From Streptomyces humidus (GTDB taxonomy: Bacteria > Actinomycetota > Actinomycetes > Streptomycetales > Streptomycetaceae), in the NCBI RefSeq assembly GCF_014649655.1, contig NZ_BMTL01000023.1:106538-170537 (forward strand): a stretch of 64,000 bases of DNA, written 5' to 3'. The notes beneath the pieces are model-generated. The model was not told the DNA's origin, searched no databases, and saw nothing but the letters and a program-made list of their open reading frames with translations. The position numbers were made by a program, and so were the translations under genes. Below are positions 31,106-38,905 of the stretch, one piece after another. Within the stretch, counting starts at the first letter, position 1, and each line of letters opens with the position of its first letter.

Positions 31106-33198
31106 GGCGCGGCGACGGTCCGGAGGGGCTCAGGACGCGGGGGCTGAGGTTCCTCACGGCCCACCGGCGGGCTCTGACGCGGCTGGCGGGCTGGTCGGTG
31201 CTGGAGTCCGGGCAGACCTTTCTCCTCGGGTACGCCTTGGCGCGGGCCCTGGACGACGGCTTCCTGGCCGGTCGGGCGGCGACGGGACTCGGATGGCTCG
31301 TGCCGGCCGCGCTCGGGGTGCTGCTGGGCGCCTACGGGACCGGGCGGGTCTACGGGGCGGTGGCCGCGCTGGTGGAACCGCTGCGGGACCGGCTGGTCGT
31401 GCGGGTGGTGGAGCGCGGGGTGCGCGAGGCGGACGGCGGGTCGCTGTCCGGGCTCACCCAGCAGGTGGAGATCGCCCGGGACACCTTCGCGGGGCTGGTG
31501 ATGGTCTCGCGCTCGTTCGTGTTCACGTCCGCCGGCGCGCTGGCAGGCCTGTGCTCGCTCGCCCCGCCGCTGCTTCTCGCCGTCGCGCCTCCGCTCGCCG
31601 CGGGGGTGGCGCTGTTCGCGGCGACCCTGCGTCCGCTGGCCGGGCGGCAGGAGGCGTTCCTCGCCGCCGACGAGGCGCTGGCGGAGGACCTGGGCACGGT
31701 CTGCCCCGGACTGCGGGACGTCACGGCGGCCGGCGCGGAGGACCGGATCGCCGCGGACACCGGGGTCCTCGTCGACGCCGAGCTGCAGGCGGCGCGTGCC
31801 CTGGCCCGCTGGGGCGTGGCCCGGGTGGCGTGCCTCGCGCTGGGCGGTCACCTGCCGCTGGTGCTGCTGCTGGCCGGCGCCCCCTGGTTCCTGGCGCACG
31901 GGGTCACCCCCGGTGCGCTGGTCGGCGCCCTCGCCTATGTCACCCAGGCCCTGCTCCCGGCCCTGACCGGCCTCATCCACGGCCTGGGCACCAGCGGATC
32001 CCGTCTGACGGTGGTGCTGCGCCGGCTGGCACCGCGCGGGACGACGGCGTCCCGGCCGGGCGACGGCGCGGGCCTCAGGGACCCGCACCCCCCGGGCCCG
32101 GCCACGCCGCGCAAACCCCCCGCCCTCTCCGTGACCGCGCTGTCGTTCGCCTACGGCCCTGCGTCCGCGCCCGTCGTCGACGACCTCACGCTCACGCTGC
32201 CCGCCGGGGGCCACCTGGCCGTGGTGGGCCCGAGCGGGGTCGGGAAGTCCACCCTGACCGGGCTGGTCGCCGGACTGCTGGAGCCCGTGCGCGGGGAGAT
32301 CCGGATCTGCGGCCGGCCGGTGCCGGGAGGCGAGGCCGCCGCCCGGCGCGTGCTCATCCCGCAGGAGGCGTACGTGTTCAGCGGTTCCCTCCGCGAGAAC
32401 CTCACGCACCTGCGGCCGGACCCCGTGCCCGAGAAGGAGCTGCTCGCCGCCGCCGAGGCCGTCGGGTCGGCTCCCCTGGTCCACGCGCTGGGCGGCCCGG
32501 AGGCGGCCGTGGACCCGGCGGCGCTGTCGGCGGGCGAGCGTCAGCTGATCGCCCTGACGCGCGCGTATCTGTCGTCCGCCCCGCTGGCCCTGCTGGACGA
32601 GGCGACCTGCCACCTGGACCCGGAGGCGGAGGCGCGCGCCGAGCGGGCGTTCGCGGCCCGCCCGGGCGGCACCCTGGTCGTCGTGGCGCACCGCGTCAGC
32701 TCCGCCCGGCGCGCGGGGCGGGTGCTGGTCATGGACGGGCCCCGCACGATGTGCGGGACGCACGAGGAGATGGTGCGCCGCTCCGCCCTCTACCGCGACC
32801 TCGTCGGCTCGTGGACGACCGAGGAGACCGACGACCCCGACGCCCCTGAGAACGCCGAGCGCAGCGGGAACACCGAGAGCAGCGGGGAGGCCGGGGAACC
32901 GGGAGGGTCTCAGGGGTCCCGGACGTCCGGGAAGCCTGGGAAGCCCGGGAAGACAGCAAAGCCCGGGGAGCCCGGAGAGGCCGGAGAGCCCAGGGAGGCC
33001 GGGGAGCCCGGGGAGCCCGGAGAGGCCGGGCCCGGCTCACAGCCAGCCCTGCCCCTGGGAGATGCGGATGGCGTCCACACGGTTGCGGGCGCCGGTCTTG
33101 CGGGTGATCGCCGCCATGTAGTTGCGCACGGTCCCGTGGGACAGGTGCAGGCTCCCCGCGATCTCCGCGACGGAGGCGCCCTCGGCGGCGAGGGTTAA
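31102..33198 (+). CDS. ramB: ABC exporter subunit RamB with collagen-like, ramR-antisense tail
   Basis: The ATG at 31102 lies inside the end of ramA. The membrane domain (about 10-300) is followed by a Pro-rich linker and a complete ATPase: GPSGVGKST, Q-loop IPQEAYVFSGSLREN, signature LSAGERQ, LALLDEATCHLD and H-loop VVAHRVS. The conserved transporter ends near SWTTEETDD. The frame then continues through a low-complexity Gly-X-Y stretch (GKPGKPGKTAKPGEPGEAGE and more) and reads antisense through the 3-prime part of ramR. It ends at a TAA at 33196-33198, giving 698 residues. The last 54 codons overlap ramR on the other strand. The tail is either tolerated read-on or a strain-specific extension. 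Confidence 0.88.
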   Translation: MRRGDGPEGLRTRGLRFLTAHRRALTRLAGWSVLESGQTFLLGYALARALDDGFLAGRAATGLGWLVPAALGVLLGAYGTGRVYGAVAALVEPLRDRLVVRVVERGVREADGGSLSGLTQQVEIARDTFAGLVMVSRSFVFTSAGALAGLCSLAPPLLLAVAPPLAAGVALFAATLRPLAGRQEAFLAADEALAEDLGTVCPGLRDVTAAGAEDRIAADTGVLVDAELQAARALARWGVARVACLALGGHLPLVLLLAGAPWFLAHGVTPGALVGALAYVTQALLPALTGLIHGLGTSGSRLTVVLRRLAPRGTTASRPGDGAGLRDPHPPGPATPRKPPALSVTALSFAYGPASAPVVDDLTLTLPAGGHLAVVGPSGVGKSTLTGLVAGLLEPVRGEIRICGRPVPGGEAAARRVLIPQEAYVFSGSLRENLTHLRPDPVPEKELLAAAEAVGSAPLVHALGGPEAAVDPAALSAGERQLIALTRAYLSSAPLALLDEATCHLDPEAEARAERAFAARPGGTLVVVAHRVSSARRAGRVLVMDGPRTMCGTHEEMVRRSALYRDLVGSWTTEETDDPDAPENAERSGNTESSGEAGEPGGSQGSRTSGKPGKPGKTAKPGEPGEAGEPREAGEPGEPGEAGPGSQPALPLGDADGVHTVAGAGLAGDRRHVVAHGPVGQVQAPRDLRDGGALGGEG

Positions 33199-33645
33199 CA
33201 CGCTCAGTTCCCGGCGGGTCAGCGGCATCTCCGCCGCCTTCAGGAAACCGAAGCCCAGCGAGTCGGTGACGAAACGTTCCCCCTGAGCGACTCTCCGGAT
33301 GCCTCGCAGCAGTTGTTCCGGTGTGCCGGCCTTGTCGACGTAGCCGAGCGCCCCCGCCTCCAGCGCCCGTTTCAGCAGGCCCGGCCTGTTCGCGCCGGCA
33401 AGCACGAGGAGCCGCGGAGGCGCCAGGCCGACACCCCGCGGACGCAGATCGCCCAGGGGCGGGATGCCGTAGGTGTCGGAGCAGTCGAGGTCCGCCGCGC
33501 ACACGTCCGGCCGCACCGCCCTGACACGCCCGGCCGCGCTGCGCCACGGGACGTCGTCCACCCGCAGGTCCGGCTCCCTGGAGAGCCACTGTGCGAGGAC
33601 CGATCTGACCAGACATGCGTCGTGCACCAGAAGTACCCGGATCAC
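33037..33645 (-). CDS. ramR: LuxR/NarL-type response regulator RamR
   Basis: The 202-residue protein has a receiver domain (about 1-120) and a C-terminal LuxR helix-turn-helix (about 140-200, PLTRRELSVLTLAAEG, SVAEIAGSLHLSHGTVRNYM). The receiver is atypical. Its acidic pocket is HD rather than DD, the likely phospho-acceptor Asp52 is followed by LD, and the Lys of VDKAG is kept. No sensor kinase is adjacent, so an orphan regulator is likely, as for RamR/AmfR, which activates the ramCSAB operon. Leu150 is a TTA codon (33196-33198), requiring bldA tRNA. Those three base pairs are also the ramB TAA stop. Confidence 0.92.
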   Translation of the reverse strand: MIRVLLVHDACLVRSVLAQWLSREPDLRVDDVPWRSAAGRVRAVRPDVCAADLDCSDTYGIPPLGDLRPRGVGLAPPRLLVLAGANRPGLLKRALEAGALGYVDKAGTPEQLLRGIRRVAQGERFVTDSLGFGFLKAAEMPLTRRELSVLTLAAEGASVAEIAGSLHLSHGTVRNYMAAITRKTGARNRVDAIRISQGQGWL

Positions 33646-33932
33646 TGCCGCCCCTTCGACTAGCCGTACTCACGGTTTCTCGGTGTTCAGCGCGTGCCCA
33701 TTGTTCGGCCTCCCGGACCGTTCCTGAGCGCGAAGATCCGGCCATCGGGGTGCGCGGGGGCGCACGCGGGGCGGGCGCACATCGCCGCGCGCTTCGACCC
33801 GGGGGGCATGACAACGGGCCGACGGGGTACGAGAGGGCATCCGGCGGACGCGGCGCTCGCCGTGCGCGTCGCGTCGCCGGGGGGCAGATTTGAGCGTGAC
33901 CCCGCACGGCGCCGGGCGAGGAGGTGGTCGCC
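33646..33932. other. divergent promoter region of ramR and the second SpoIIE phosphatase gene
   Basis: About 290 bases with no gene. It must hold promoters for both neighbours. I see GC-rich direct repeats near 33760-33850 but no operator or promoter I can defend. Confidence 0.5.
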
Positions 33933-36074
33933 GTGCCCGAGCAGACGTCCGGCCAGGCGCCGGCCGCCGCATGGGCCCCGGTCGGCCGGCCGCTGCTGTC
34001 ACTGGCGCTGACGTCGATGATGGACGCCGTCGGAGCGCACTCCGGCGCGGTGTACCTGCGTCCGGGCGACGCACCGGTGCTGGAGATGGCGGTGATGGCG
34101 GGCCTGCCGCGGTCCTTCGCCGCGCCCTGGGAGCGGGTGGGACTGAGCGCGCCGATCCCGGTGGCCGAGGCGGTGCGCGAGCGGCGCCTGGTGTGGGTGG
34201 GCGGGCAGGAGGACATGGCCCGGCGCTATCCGCGGATCGCCGTCGTGCTGCCGTATCCGTTCGCGCTGGTCGCGCTGCCGGTGGCGACGGCCTCCCGGGT
34301 GTACGGCGCCGTCTTCCTCACCTGGCCCGGCTCCCACCCCTCGGAGCTGTCCGACCGCGAGCGCCGGGAGCTGACGTCGGCCTGCGAGCGGCTGGCCCTG
34401 CGGCTGGAGCGCGCGGCGGCGCGCAACCACGCGGTGCTCGCCGAGTCGGATCTGCTGGAGGCGGGGCCGCTGGGCGGCGTCTCGGACACGCTGGGCTCGC
34501 TGGAGGCGGCCCGGATGGTGGCCAGGCTGCCGTACGGGATGTGCTCGCTGGATCTGAGCGGCCGGGTGGGCTTCGCCAACGCCGCCGCGTCCGAGCTGCT
34601 GGGCGTCCCGGTGGGCGAACTGCTCGGCTCGCAGCTGTGGGCGAGCGTGCCGTGGCTCAACGACCCCATGTACGAGGAGCGTTACCGGGCCGCGCTGATC
34701 AGTCAGGACGCCACCTCGTTCGTGGCACTGCGACCGCCCTCCGAGTGGCTGTCGTTCCGGCTGTACCCCAGCACCACGGGGATCAGCGTCCGCATCAGCC
34801 GGGCCCGGGCCGTGTCGGAGATGCGGCCCGCCGCTCCCCGGCCGGGGGACGCTCCGACCCGGCTCGTGTCGATGTCGCAGGCGCTGAGCATGGCCGGGGC
34901 GCTCACCGAGACGGTGAGCGTGCGGGACGTGCTGGGGCTGATCGCGGACGAGATCGCGCCCGCGGTGGGCTGCCAGGCCCTGGCCCTGCTCGGCACGCGG
35001 GCCGGACGGCTGCGCGTGCTCGGCCACCACGGGTATCCCGACCCGCACAGCGTGGAACGGTTCGACGGACTGCCGCTCAGCGCCCCGACCCCGGGCACGC
35101 ATGCCGTCGCCCACGGGGTCCCGGCGTTCTTCGACTCCCGGGAGCAGCTCGAACGCCTGTATCCGGCGCGGCACGTCTCCCCTGACGGCTTCGCCGCCTG
35201 GGCCTATCTGCCGTTGATCGCCTCCGGCCGCCCGGTCGGCGCCTGTGTGCTGGCCTACGCCGAAGCGCGCCGGTTCTCCACGCACGAGCGTGCGGTGCTG
35301 GCCAGCCTGGCGGGTCTGATCGCCCAGGCTCTGGACCGGGCCCTGCTGTACGACGTCAAGCACCAGCTCGCCCACGGGCTGCAGGCGGCGCTGCTGCCGC
35401 CCTCGCTGCCGTCCCTGGCCGGCCTGGAGGCGACCGCCCGCTATCTGCCCGCCACCCGGGGCATGGAGATAGGCGGCGACTTCTACGACCTGGTGCCCTC
35501 GGCGCCGCTTCCCGCGGCGGTGATCGGGGACGTGCAGGGGCACAACGTGACCGCGGCCGGGCTGATGGGGCAGATCCGCACCGCCGTGCGCGCGTACACG
35601 ACGGTCGGGCAGGCACCCGGAGAGGTGATGCGCAGCACCAACCGGCTGCTGATCGACCTCGGTTCCGAGCTGCTCGCCAGCTGTCTGTACCTGCGCCTGG
35701 ACCCGGCCCGCGGACGGGCGGTCATGGCCCGGGCCGGCCATCCCCCGCCGCTGTTGCGCCGGCCGGACGGCCGGGTGCGCGTGCTGGACCTCGCGGGCGG
35801 CCCGCTGCTGGGCATCGACGGGACGGCGACGTATCCGACGACGGAGGTCGAGCTGGGCGGCGGCTGTGTCCTCGCCCTCTACACGGACGGGCTCATCGAG
35901 AGGCCGGGGGTGGACATCGAGGACGCCGTCGCGGACCTGGGAGGGCGGCTCGGCGCGGCCGGGGACCGGCCGCTGGAGGAGCTGGCCGACGAGCTGGTGG
36001 GGCACTACGCGACGGCGGAGGAACGGATCGACGACGTGGCGCTGCTGTTGCTGCGGCCGCGGGAGGACGAATGA
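33933..36074 (+). CDS. GAF/PAS-SpoIIE protein phosphatase (no HATPase domain)
   Basis: The 713-residue soluble protein has a GAF domain (about 15-170), a PAS domain (about 190-290, ARLPYGMCSLDLSGRVGFAN) and a second GAF (about 305-475). The SpoIIE/PP2C phosphatase domain (about 480-713) carries GGDFYDLV, VIGDVQGHNVTAAGLMGQI, YTDGLIERPG and ERIDDVALLLLR. It lacks the C-terminal kinase-like domain of its counterpart at 23749-26199. The GTG at 33933 was chosen because GGCGAGGAGG ends eight bases upstream. An earlier GTG at 33924 overlaps that site. It probably dephosphorylates an anti-anti-sigma factor. Confidence 0.85.
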   Translation: MPEQTSGQAPAAAWAPVGRPLLSLALTSMMDAVGAHSGAVYLRPGDAPVLEMAVMAGLPRSFAAPWERVGLSAPIPVAEAVRERRLVWVGGQEDMARRYPRIAVVLPYPFALVALPVATASRVYGAVFLTWPGSHPSELSDRERRELTSACERLALRLERAAARNHAVLAESDLLEAGPLGGVSDTLGSLEAARMVARLPYGMCSLDLSGRVGFANAAASELLGVPVGELLGSQLWASVPWLNDPMYEERYRAALISQDATSFVALRPPSEWLSFRLYPSTTGISVRISRARAVSEMRPAAPRPGDAPTRLVSMSQALSMAGALTETVSVRDVLGLIADEIAPAVGCQALALLGTRAGRLRVLGHHGYPDPHSVERFDGLPLSAPTPGTHAVAHGVPAFFDSREQLERLYPARHVSPDGFAAWAYLPLIASGRPVGACVLAYAEARRFSTHERAVLASLAGLIAQALDRALLYDVKHQLAHGLQAALLPPSLPSLAGLEATARYLPATRGMEIGGDFYDLVPSAPLPAAVIGDVQGHNVTAAGLMGQIRTAVRAYTTVGQAPGEVMRSTNRLLIDLGSELLASCLYLRLDPARGRAVMARAGHPPPLLRRPDGRVRVLDLAGGPLLGIDGTATYPTTEVELGGGCVLALYTDGLIERPGVDIEDAVADLGGRLGAAGDRPLEELADELVGHYATAEERIDDVALLLLRPREDE

Positions 36075-36097
36075 CGGGCCGCGGGCGGGCACGCACA

Positions 36098-36135
36098 CGA
36101 ACGGTCCGGCCCCCGTCGGAGGGCCGGACCGTTCG
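36098..36135. terminator. bidirectional terminator
   Basis: Perfect 15-bp arms (36098-36112 and 36121-36135, CGAACGGTCCGGCCC) close an eight-base loop between the convergent phosphatase and protease genes. Confidence 0.9.
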
Positions 36136-36147
36136 GATGACTCCGTG

Positions 36148-37623
36148 TCAGCGCGACTCCGTCACACCCGAGCCGTCCGCCTGACCGTTGCCGGACTGGT
36201 TCTGACCGCCGCCGGACTGGTTGCTGCCGTCGCCCGACTGGTTGTTGCCACTGCCCGACTGGTTCTGGCCGCCGTCGGCGCCGTTGCCCGCCGCCCCGCC
36301 GGCGCCCTGGACGGGCTCACCCGTCTGGTCGTCGATGCCGTCACCGTTCGCGTCCACAGCACCGCCACCCGCGCCGGCACCCGCACCGCCGGCGCCCTGG
36401 ACGGGCTCACCCGTCTGGTCGTCGATGCCGTCACCGTTCGCGTCCACGGCACCGCCACCGGCACCGGCACCCGCGCCCGCACCACCGGCGTTACCGGCGC
36501 CGCCGTCGCCGAGGGTCGCGCCGACCGCGGCCAGCGCGGTGGTCACCGGCTGGAAGAAGGTCTCGCCGCCCGCGGTGCAGTCGCCGCTGCCGCCCGAGGT
36601 CAGGCCGACGGCCTGGCCGTCCTGGGTGAAGAGCGAGCCGCCGCTGTCACCGGGCTCGGCGCAGACGTTCGTCTGGATGAGGCCCGTGACGGTGCCCTCG
36701 GGGTAGTTGACCGTGGCGTCGAGGCCGAGGACCTGGCCGTCGTGCAGACCGGTGGTGCTGCCCATCCGGAAGACCTGCGTGCCGACCGTGGCGTCGGCGG
36801 CCTGGCTGATCGCGACGGTCTGCTGGCCGGTGTTGACGTCGCTGGGCGCCTTGGTGTTCGCGTCGTCGTACTTCACAAGCGCGAAGTCGCCGTCGCCGGG
36901 GAAGGTCGCCTGGTCGACCGTGGCGATGGGCTGGCCGTTCTGGGTGTCGGACCACTGCTTGGCCGCGACCCCGCAGTGACCGGCCGTCAGGAACGCCGGA
37001 GAGCCGTCGCCCGCCGTCACGTTGAAGCCGAGGGAGCAGCGCGCTCCGCCGCCGAATATCGCGTCGCCGCCGGAGACGAGGGGCTTGAGGACGCCGGCCG
37101 ACTTCTGGATCGTCGCCATGCCGGAGCCGAGGCTCTTCACGGTCGACTCGATCCGGTTCCACTTGCCGCCGGTGACCGTCGAGTCGGCGGTGACGCGGAT
37201 CTTGTTGGTCTTCGGGTCGACGGCCCAGGAGGTGCCCGCGATGGTCGCCCTGGTCTTCAGCGTCTGTGCGGCCGCCTTGAGTTCGGCCGCGCTGTTCTCC
37301 ACTTCACGGACCTTGGCGCCCGCCCTCTCCGCCTGCGCGATGACGTTGCCCTGGTCACCGGAGACGTTCGCCACGTTGACGACCAGCTGCTTGCCGGCGG
37401 TGTCGTAGTAGGAGCCGGCGAAGCTGTCACCGAGCATCTTCTGCAACTGCGAGGCGAGGTCCGAGGCGTTGCCCGCCTTCAGGGTCTTCACCGAGGCGGT
37501 GTCGCCGGAACCGCCGTCCTGAGAGGCGTTGGCCTGGGGAAGCAGGATGGCCGCCGCTCCGAGCGCTGCCACACCGCCTGCGGCGAAGATGGCCTTGCGC
37601 TTCGTAACTCGCTTGTGACTCAA
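36148..37623 (-). CDS. secreted S1-family protease with Asp-rich, calcium-binding-like repeat tail
   Basis: The 491-residue precursor has a signal peptide (AIFAAGGVAALGAAAILLPQ) and a pro-region. The trypsin-like domain has His in LTAGHCG, Asp in DGDFALVKYDD and Ser in AEPGDSGGSLFT. A Gly/Ala-rich linker leads to two 30-residue repeats containing AVDANGDGIDDQTGEPVQG, then an Asn/Gln/Ser/Gly-rich end. DANGDGIDD resembles the DxDxDG calcium loops of thrombospondin type 3 and dockerin repeats. The start is a TTG at 37623, placed by the perfect CAGGAGG nine bases upstream. An ATG start would lie outside this context. It is a relative of the anchored protease at 1409. Confidence 0.85.
   Translation of the reverse strand: MSHKRVTKRKAIFAAGGVAALGAAAILLPQANASQDGGSGDTASVKTLKAGNASDLASQLQKMLGDSFAGSYYDTAGKQLVVNVANVSGDQGNVIAQAERAGAKVREVENSAAELKAAAQTLKTRATIAGTSWAVDPKTNKIRVTADSTVTGGKWNRIESTVKSLGSGMATIQKSAGVLKPLVSGGDAIFGGGARCSLGFNVTAGDGSPAFLTAGHCGVAAKQWSDTQNGQPIATVDQATFPGDGDFALVKYDDANTKAPSDVNTGQQTVAISQAADATVGTQVFRMGSTTGLHDGQVLGLDATVNYPEGTVTGLIQTNVCAEPGDSGGSLFTQDGQAVGLTSGGSGDCTAGGETFFQPVTTALAAVGATLGDGGAGNAGGAGAGAGAGGGAVDANGDGIDDQTGEPVQGAGGAGAGAGGGAVDANGDGIDDQTGEPVQGAGGAAGNGADGGQNQSGSGNNQSGDGSNQSGGGQNQSGNGQADGSGVTESR
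36301..36480 (-). repeat. 90-bp tandem duplication inside the protease tail
   Basis: Copies 36301-36390 and 36391-36480 differ at only a few positions and keep frame. Each encodes 30 residues with one DANGDGIDD loop. It looks like a recent in-frame duplication. Confidence 0.88.
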
Positions 37624-38602
37624 AAAACTCGACCTCCTGGGGGACGGGGTCTGGCTGCCGGGGGTTCGGCAGCTCCGTACAGCGGCGCCTGGTTGGCCAT
37701 CAGTACGCAGCCGATGCGCGGGGCGTTCAATCGCGTTTGCCAACTTCCTTTGCACAACGCTGAATCGGCCACGGCATGCGGCCGACCTGCCGTCGGGGAG
37801 CGGTCACCTCCCGGCCGACGACGACCGGCGACGACGACCGGCGACGACGACCGGCGAGGGCGACGGGAGGGGACGGCGGCGACCGCGGGCGCCGGAGCCG
37901 CGCTCGCCCTCCGGGCCGTCCGGGAGTCCGGGGCCGGGAGGGTCCGAAAAGGGGTGCGGACGGATCGACGGCGACGAAACGGCCGGCCCCGCCGCGGCGC
38001 GCGACGACGACGGCGATGTCCTGATCCGAGCGGTGGCCGCCCTTCCGCGGGCGGGGACGGCCGCGAACCGGAGCCTCGCCCGCACCCGCTCCCCGCGCTC
38101 GCCCCCGCACCCCACCCCTCGCGCCCACCCCGCACCCACTCCCCGTACTGACCCTATGCACTCGATCGGACACGGCGCGTCGACGATCGGGGCCGGAATC
38201 CCCGCTTCAGGGAATCTGCACAGCGAATGCCCAACCAGGTCACCGCGAGAGGGGGTTCTGCACAACTCGGCCGCGGCCGCCGCGCCATAGGGGCAGGAGT
38301 GTCCGATTCGCCGCGAGAGCGCCCGGCGCTCATCCGAGCGATCTCGGCCCGAGGTGTGAAGAAGTGACCGACAAGGCGTGGGCGCACCTGCACGGTTTCC
38401 CGCTCCTGTGACGCAAGTGCCCAGGTGGGACAGGGGATTGATTGGATGCGTCGGCCGTGGACCTGCTTTGATCCATCGCATCGCAGGGCCGCAGCGGCCT
38501 CCCGGAAACGGGAAGCCCGGGCCCCGCGGTCGCGGCCGTCATCTGTCCCCAGAGGGGGCCGCTCCCCCCTGATGAGATATCCATGTGAAGGGAAGTTCCC
38601 CC
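37624..38602. other. about 980 bases without a gene, between the protease and the peptide export system
   Basis: The first part is the protease promoter and leader. Three exact tandem 13-bp units lie at 37816-37854 (separate entry). Several long open frames cross the region on both strands but have no ribosome-binding sites or recognisable content. The last 200 bases must hold the promoter of the peptide precursor gene. An imperfect inverted repeat (GATGCG near 38447 and CGCATC near 38477) could be regulatory. Confidence 0.55.
37816..37854. repeat. three tandem copies of a 13-bp unit (CGACGACGACCGG)
   Basis: Three exact head-to-tail copies in the non-coding region upstream of the protease gene. 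The unit length is not a multiple of three, consistent with non-coding sequence. Confidence 0.88.
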
Positions 38603-38818
38603 ATGAACTCCACCCCCCAGGTTGAGACCGTCGAGATCTCCGACGCCGAGCTGGACAACGTCTCCGGCGGTCTGTCCCTGAACGCCGTCGGCACCGTCAC
38701 CGGCCTGGTGGACGGCATCGCCCCGGTCTCCGGCCTGGTCAACACGGCCGTCGGCACCGTCGAGGGTGTCACCGGCCTCAGCACGGCCCCGGTCACCAAC
38801 CTGGTCGCCGGTCTCTGA
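38603..38818 (+). CDS. double-glycine leader peptide precursor of an NHLP-type export system
   Basis: The 71-residue precursor has a 23-residue acidic leader (VETVEISDAELDNVSGG) ending in the ELxxVxGG cleavage motif of C39 peptidases. A 48-residue core follows. The core has no Cys, Lys or Arg and is rich in Val, Gly, Thr and Leu. It consists of two related halves: residues 28-46 (AVGTVTGLVDGIAPVSGLV) and 49-68 (AVGTVEGVTGLSTAPVTNLV). GAAGGGAAG precedes the ATG. The next genes encode the adaptor and two ABC transporters. No lanthionine synthetase, radical SAM or cyclodehydratase gene is adjacent, so the product may be an unmodified, membrane-active or self-assembling peptide. Confidence 0.8.
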   Translation: MNSTPQVETVEISDAELDNVSGGLSLNAVGTVTGLVDGIAPVSGLVNTAVGTVEGVTGLSTAPVTNLVAGL

Positions 38819-38840
38819 TCGCACCCCGTGTGACCCCTGC

Positions 38841-38873
38841 GAGTCCCGGAGCCCTCACCCGGCTCCGGGGCTC
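38841..38873 (+). terminator. attenuating hairpin after the peptide precursor
   Basis: Thirteen-base arms (38841-38853 and 38861-38873, GAGTCCCGGAGCC) pair with a single G-U and a seven-base loop. It starts 22 bases after the precursor stop and 32 bases before the adaptor gene. As at ramS, partial termination would favour precursor over transporter. Confidence 0.65.
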
Positions 38874-38905
38874 GTCGGCGTCCCGACCCTCCCGGGGGAA
38901 GTCCC

